From Chromatiales bacterium (GTDB lineage Bacteria > Pseudomonadota > Gammaproteobacteria > Thiohalospirales > Thiohalospiraceae), in NCBI GenBank assembly GCA_026984715.1, contig JALSRO010000449.1, forward strand, positions 1 to 7,207: a DNA stretch of 7,207 nucleotides, given 5' to 3'. Positions 5,522-7,207 of the stretch are shown in pieces. The position numbers and the translations under genes were made by a program. The notes under the pieces are model-generated. The model ran no database searches, was not told the origin of the DNA, and saw only the letters and a list, made by a program, of their open reading frames with translations. The stretch's first letter is position 1; each line of letters starts with the position of its first letter.

Positions 5522-7207
5522 TCCCGTATTCCCTTTCTGTGCCATACCCACTGTAGCAGGTGTTTCAGATCGAAGGAGACGGCAAGAATGGCAGGAATCG
5601 CAAGCAGCGTTATAACGGTAGCGAAGGCAAGACCGGAGGAGAGAGCAAGTGCCATGGGGGAAACAAACGGGTCCATTCCGCCCCATCCGTAGGCGGTGGG
5701 AAGCAACCCAAGGACCGTTGTGGCCGCCGTCAGGATCACGGCTCGCAGACGCCGTCTGCCGGCCTGAACAATCGCCTCACGCCAGTTCACTCCCCGTTCG
5801 ATGGCTCGCTGAACGAACACCAGCAGCACCAGGGCACTGTTTACCACTACACCGGACAGAGCGACCATTCCCATCAGGGCGAAAAAAGAGAGGGGCATCG
5901 GTTTCCACAGCAGGTCGTGCAGATAGAAGCTGACGATGATTCCTATGGCACCAAACGGAATCGCCAGCAGCACAATCAGCGGATAGCCGAGACTGTTGAA
6001 CTGAATAGCAAGGATGAAAAAGATGCCGACGATAGCAAACAGGAAAGAAAACATCAGATCGCGAACCGACTCTTGATTCTTCTCTTCTTCACCGCCATAG
6101 CTGACGTTGACCTTCCCGTAAACATCGCCCAACCAGCTGGCCTCCTTCTGCTTGACCAACCGGTTTATCTCCACGCTTGTTATGCGATCCGTATCGATAT
6201 TTGCAGCAATGGTCACGACCCGGATGCCAGCCTTATGGCGAATAGTGGAGTAACCGGGGTGCTCCTCGAAACGTGCAATCTTCTTCAATGGCACCAATCC
6301 TCCCCGCTGATTTGGTATCTCCAGCCGATCGATCTGCTCCAGTTTGTTTCTACCGGAATCGGGAAAGTGAATGGTGACATCGACCTCCTCCGTTCCCCTT
6401 CGCAGGCTGGATACCACGAGACCGTCCACCGCCGCCCGAAGGTGGTTGGCAACAACGGACAGGTTGATCCCGGCCCAGGCGGCCAGAGATCGATCGACTA
6501 TCACATGCAGCTCATCATCTCCTCGCTGCAGACCACTCTCCACCGAGGTCACGCCCTCCACCTGCCCGAGAAAACGCATCAATCTGCGCGCGGCCACCTC
6601 ACCTGCAACACTATCGCTGCTGGCAATCTCCACCTCCAGGGGGCGACCAGTGGGCGGACCACCCTTGACCTCGGTAAAGGCTATCTGCAACTCCGGAAAC
6701 AGGGGCGGAATGAGCTTAGTCAGTTGATGCATGTCCTCCATCGCATCATGGTTCGGGCGTGAGACTGCCGGAGTATAGAGCACGCGAATCTGGCCGTAAC
6801 GGGAGCCGCGCTGGGTCAGCGGATCCCCGGCATCCATGGCGATCTGCCCGGTGGTGATCAGGGTTGCTTCGAGATACTCCGGGTCGATGTGCTCCCTTAC
6901 GCGCTGGTCGACCTGGAGCAGACGTTCACGCATCTGCTCCAGAGTGGTTCCAGAGGGTGCAGTGATACGCAGGATATATTGATCGACACCGGCCGGCGGA
7001 AAGAGCTGAAACGACATATGAGTTTTTGCCAGCCAGAGGCTTCCTGCAAGCATGGCGATGGAGATGGCAAGCGTCAACCAGCGCAGCTTCAGCGCGACCC
7101 CGAGCAGCCACGCATAACCGTTCTCGAGTGCAACGATCCATGCCCTCTCCTGAGGCTGTTTGCGGGGGTTGGCGATGTGAGCCACATGACCAGGCAGAAT
7201 AAAGAAT
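5518..7207 (-). CDS. RND-family efflux permease, C-terminal half (cut by right edge)
   Basis: The last 562 residues of an RND inner-membrane pump (AcrB/HAE1 type), which normally has about 1,000-1,050 residues. The frame is open to the edge, reading FFILPGH before a GTG at 7185, so that GTG is internal rather than a start. Order of parts in the fragment: the loop before TM7, TM7 near 42-60, FPPAGVDQ after it, a periplasmic porter region (including TTGQIAMDAGDPLTQRGSRYG and GGPPTGRPLEVEI), then TM8-TM12, with FNSLGYPLIVLLAIPFGAIG and ALMGMVALSGVVVNSALVLL as typical RND helices. In the latter, the place of the AcrB proton-relay Lys940 appears to hold Asn, as in many RND subfamilies with the GIVVNNA motif. 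The TM4 aspartates are outside the window. The substrate cannot be told; no adaptor gene is visible. The stop overlaps the next gene's GTG. Confidence 0.92.
   Translation of the reverse strand, partial: FFILPGHVAHIANPRKQPQERAWIVALENGYAWLLGVALKLRWLTLAISIAMLAGSLWLAKTHMSFQLFPPAGVDQYILRITAPSGTTLEQMRERLLQVDQRVREHIDPEYLEATLITTGQIAMDAGDPLTQRGSRYGQIRVLYTPAVSRPNHDAMEDMHQLTKLIPPLFPELQIAFTEVKGGPPTGRPLEVEIASSDSVAGEVAARRLMRFLGQVEGVTSVESGLQRGDDELHVIVDRSLAAWAGINLSVVANHLRAAVDGLVVSSLRRGTEEVDVTIHFPDSGRNKLEQIDRLEIPNQRGGLVPLKKIARFEEHPGYSTIRHKAGIRVVTIAANIDTDRITSVEINRLVKQKEASWLGDVYGKVNVSYGGEEEKNQESVRDLMFSFLFAIVGIFFILAIQFNSLGYPLIVLLAIPFGAIGIIVSFYLHDLLWKPMPLSFFALMGMVALSGVVVNSALVLLVFVQRAIERGVNWREAIVQAGRRRLRAVILTAATTVLGLLPTAYGWGGMDPFVSPMALALSSGLAFATVITLLAIPAILAVSFDLKHLLQWVWHRKGIRE

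Noticed and set aside
5522..5686. Longer start of the BrkB/YihY gene (to 5686)
   Set aside because: The added residues are Cys/Arg/Ser-rich and are the RND coding region read in another frame.
5560..6762. A 400-codon plus-strand open frame opposite the RND gene
   Set aside because: It is rich in Gln, His and Gly with no recognisable motif, and lies antisense to a well-supported RND permease.
1..7207. CRISPR arrays, tRNA genes, insertion sequences, phage or defence genes
   Set aside because: No regularly spaced repeats, cloverleaf sequences, transposase motifs or defence-type domains were seen on either strand.

Overview
This 7.2 kb window looks like chromosomal core sequence from a gammaproteobacterium. 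MetZ, 6-phosphogluconolactonase, the BrkB/YihY protein and the RND pump all resemble proteins of free-living or symbiotic sulfur-oxidising gammaproteobacteria, but no rRNA or taxon-specific marker is present, so this placement is inference. All seven genes found (five complete, one cut at each edge) are on the minus strand, so transcription runs from right to left. There is no tRNA, rRNA, CRISPR array, transposase or phage gene.

Layout in the direction of transcription: (1) 7207-5518, the C-terminal half of an RND-family efflux permease, cut by the window edge. (2) 5521-4169, a BrkB/YihY-family membrane protein with a C-terminal cytoplasmic domain, whose GTG start overlaps the RND stop. (3) An AT-rich gap with a strong sigma-70 promoter (TTGAAA-16-TATAAT), then a 241-residue Lys/Ala-rich histone-H1/AlgP-like protein (4010-3285) ending at an intrinsic terminator. 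(4) 6-phosphogluconolactonase (3207-2431), starting only about 20 bases after that terminator. (5) A leader with a promoter, a SAM-II-class riboswitch and an intrinsic terminator, controlling metZ, O-succinylhomoserine sulfhydrylase (2184-1009). (6) A gap of 234 bases with strong inverted repeats and one copy of a dispersed repeat. (7) A DUF4126 membrane protein (774-130) whose stop overlaps the ATG of a further gene (133 to the left edge) of which only 44 codons are visible.

The most notable signal is the metZ leader. The aptamer, an 11-bp competing hairpin, an 8-bp antiterminator pairing and a U7 terminator can all be read directly and form a coherent SAM-dependent transcription switch. SAM, the end product of methionine metabolism, would shut off direct sulfhydrylation to homocysteine. 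A second unexplained element is a repeat of about 42 bases present twice in opposite orientations (925-966 and 2404-2445). One copy supplies the last codons and stop of pgl; the other forms the arm of a long hairpin downstream of metZ. I saw no wholly new multi-gene system here.
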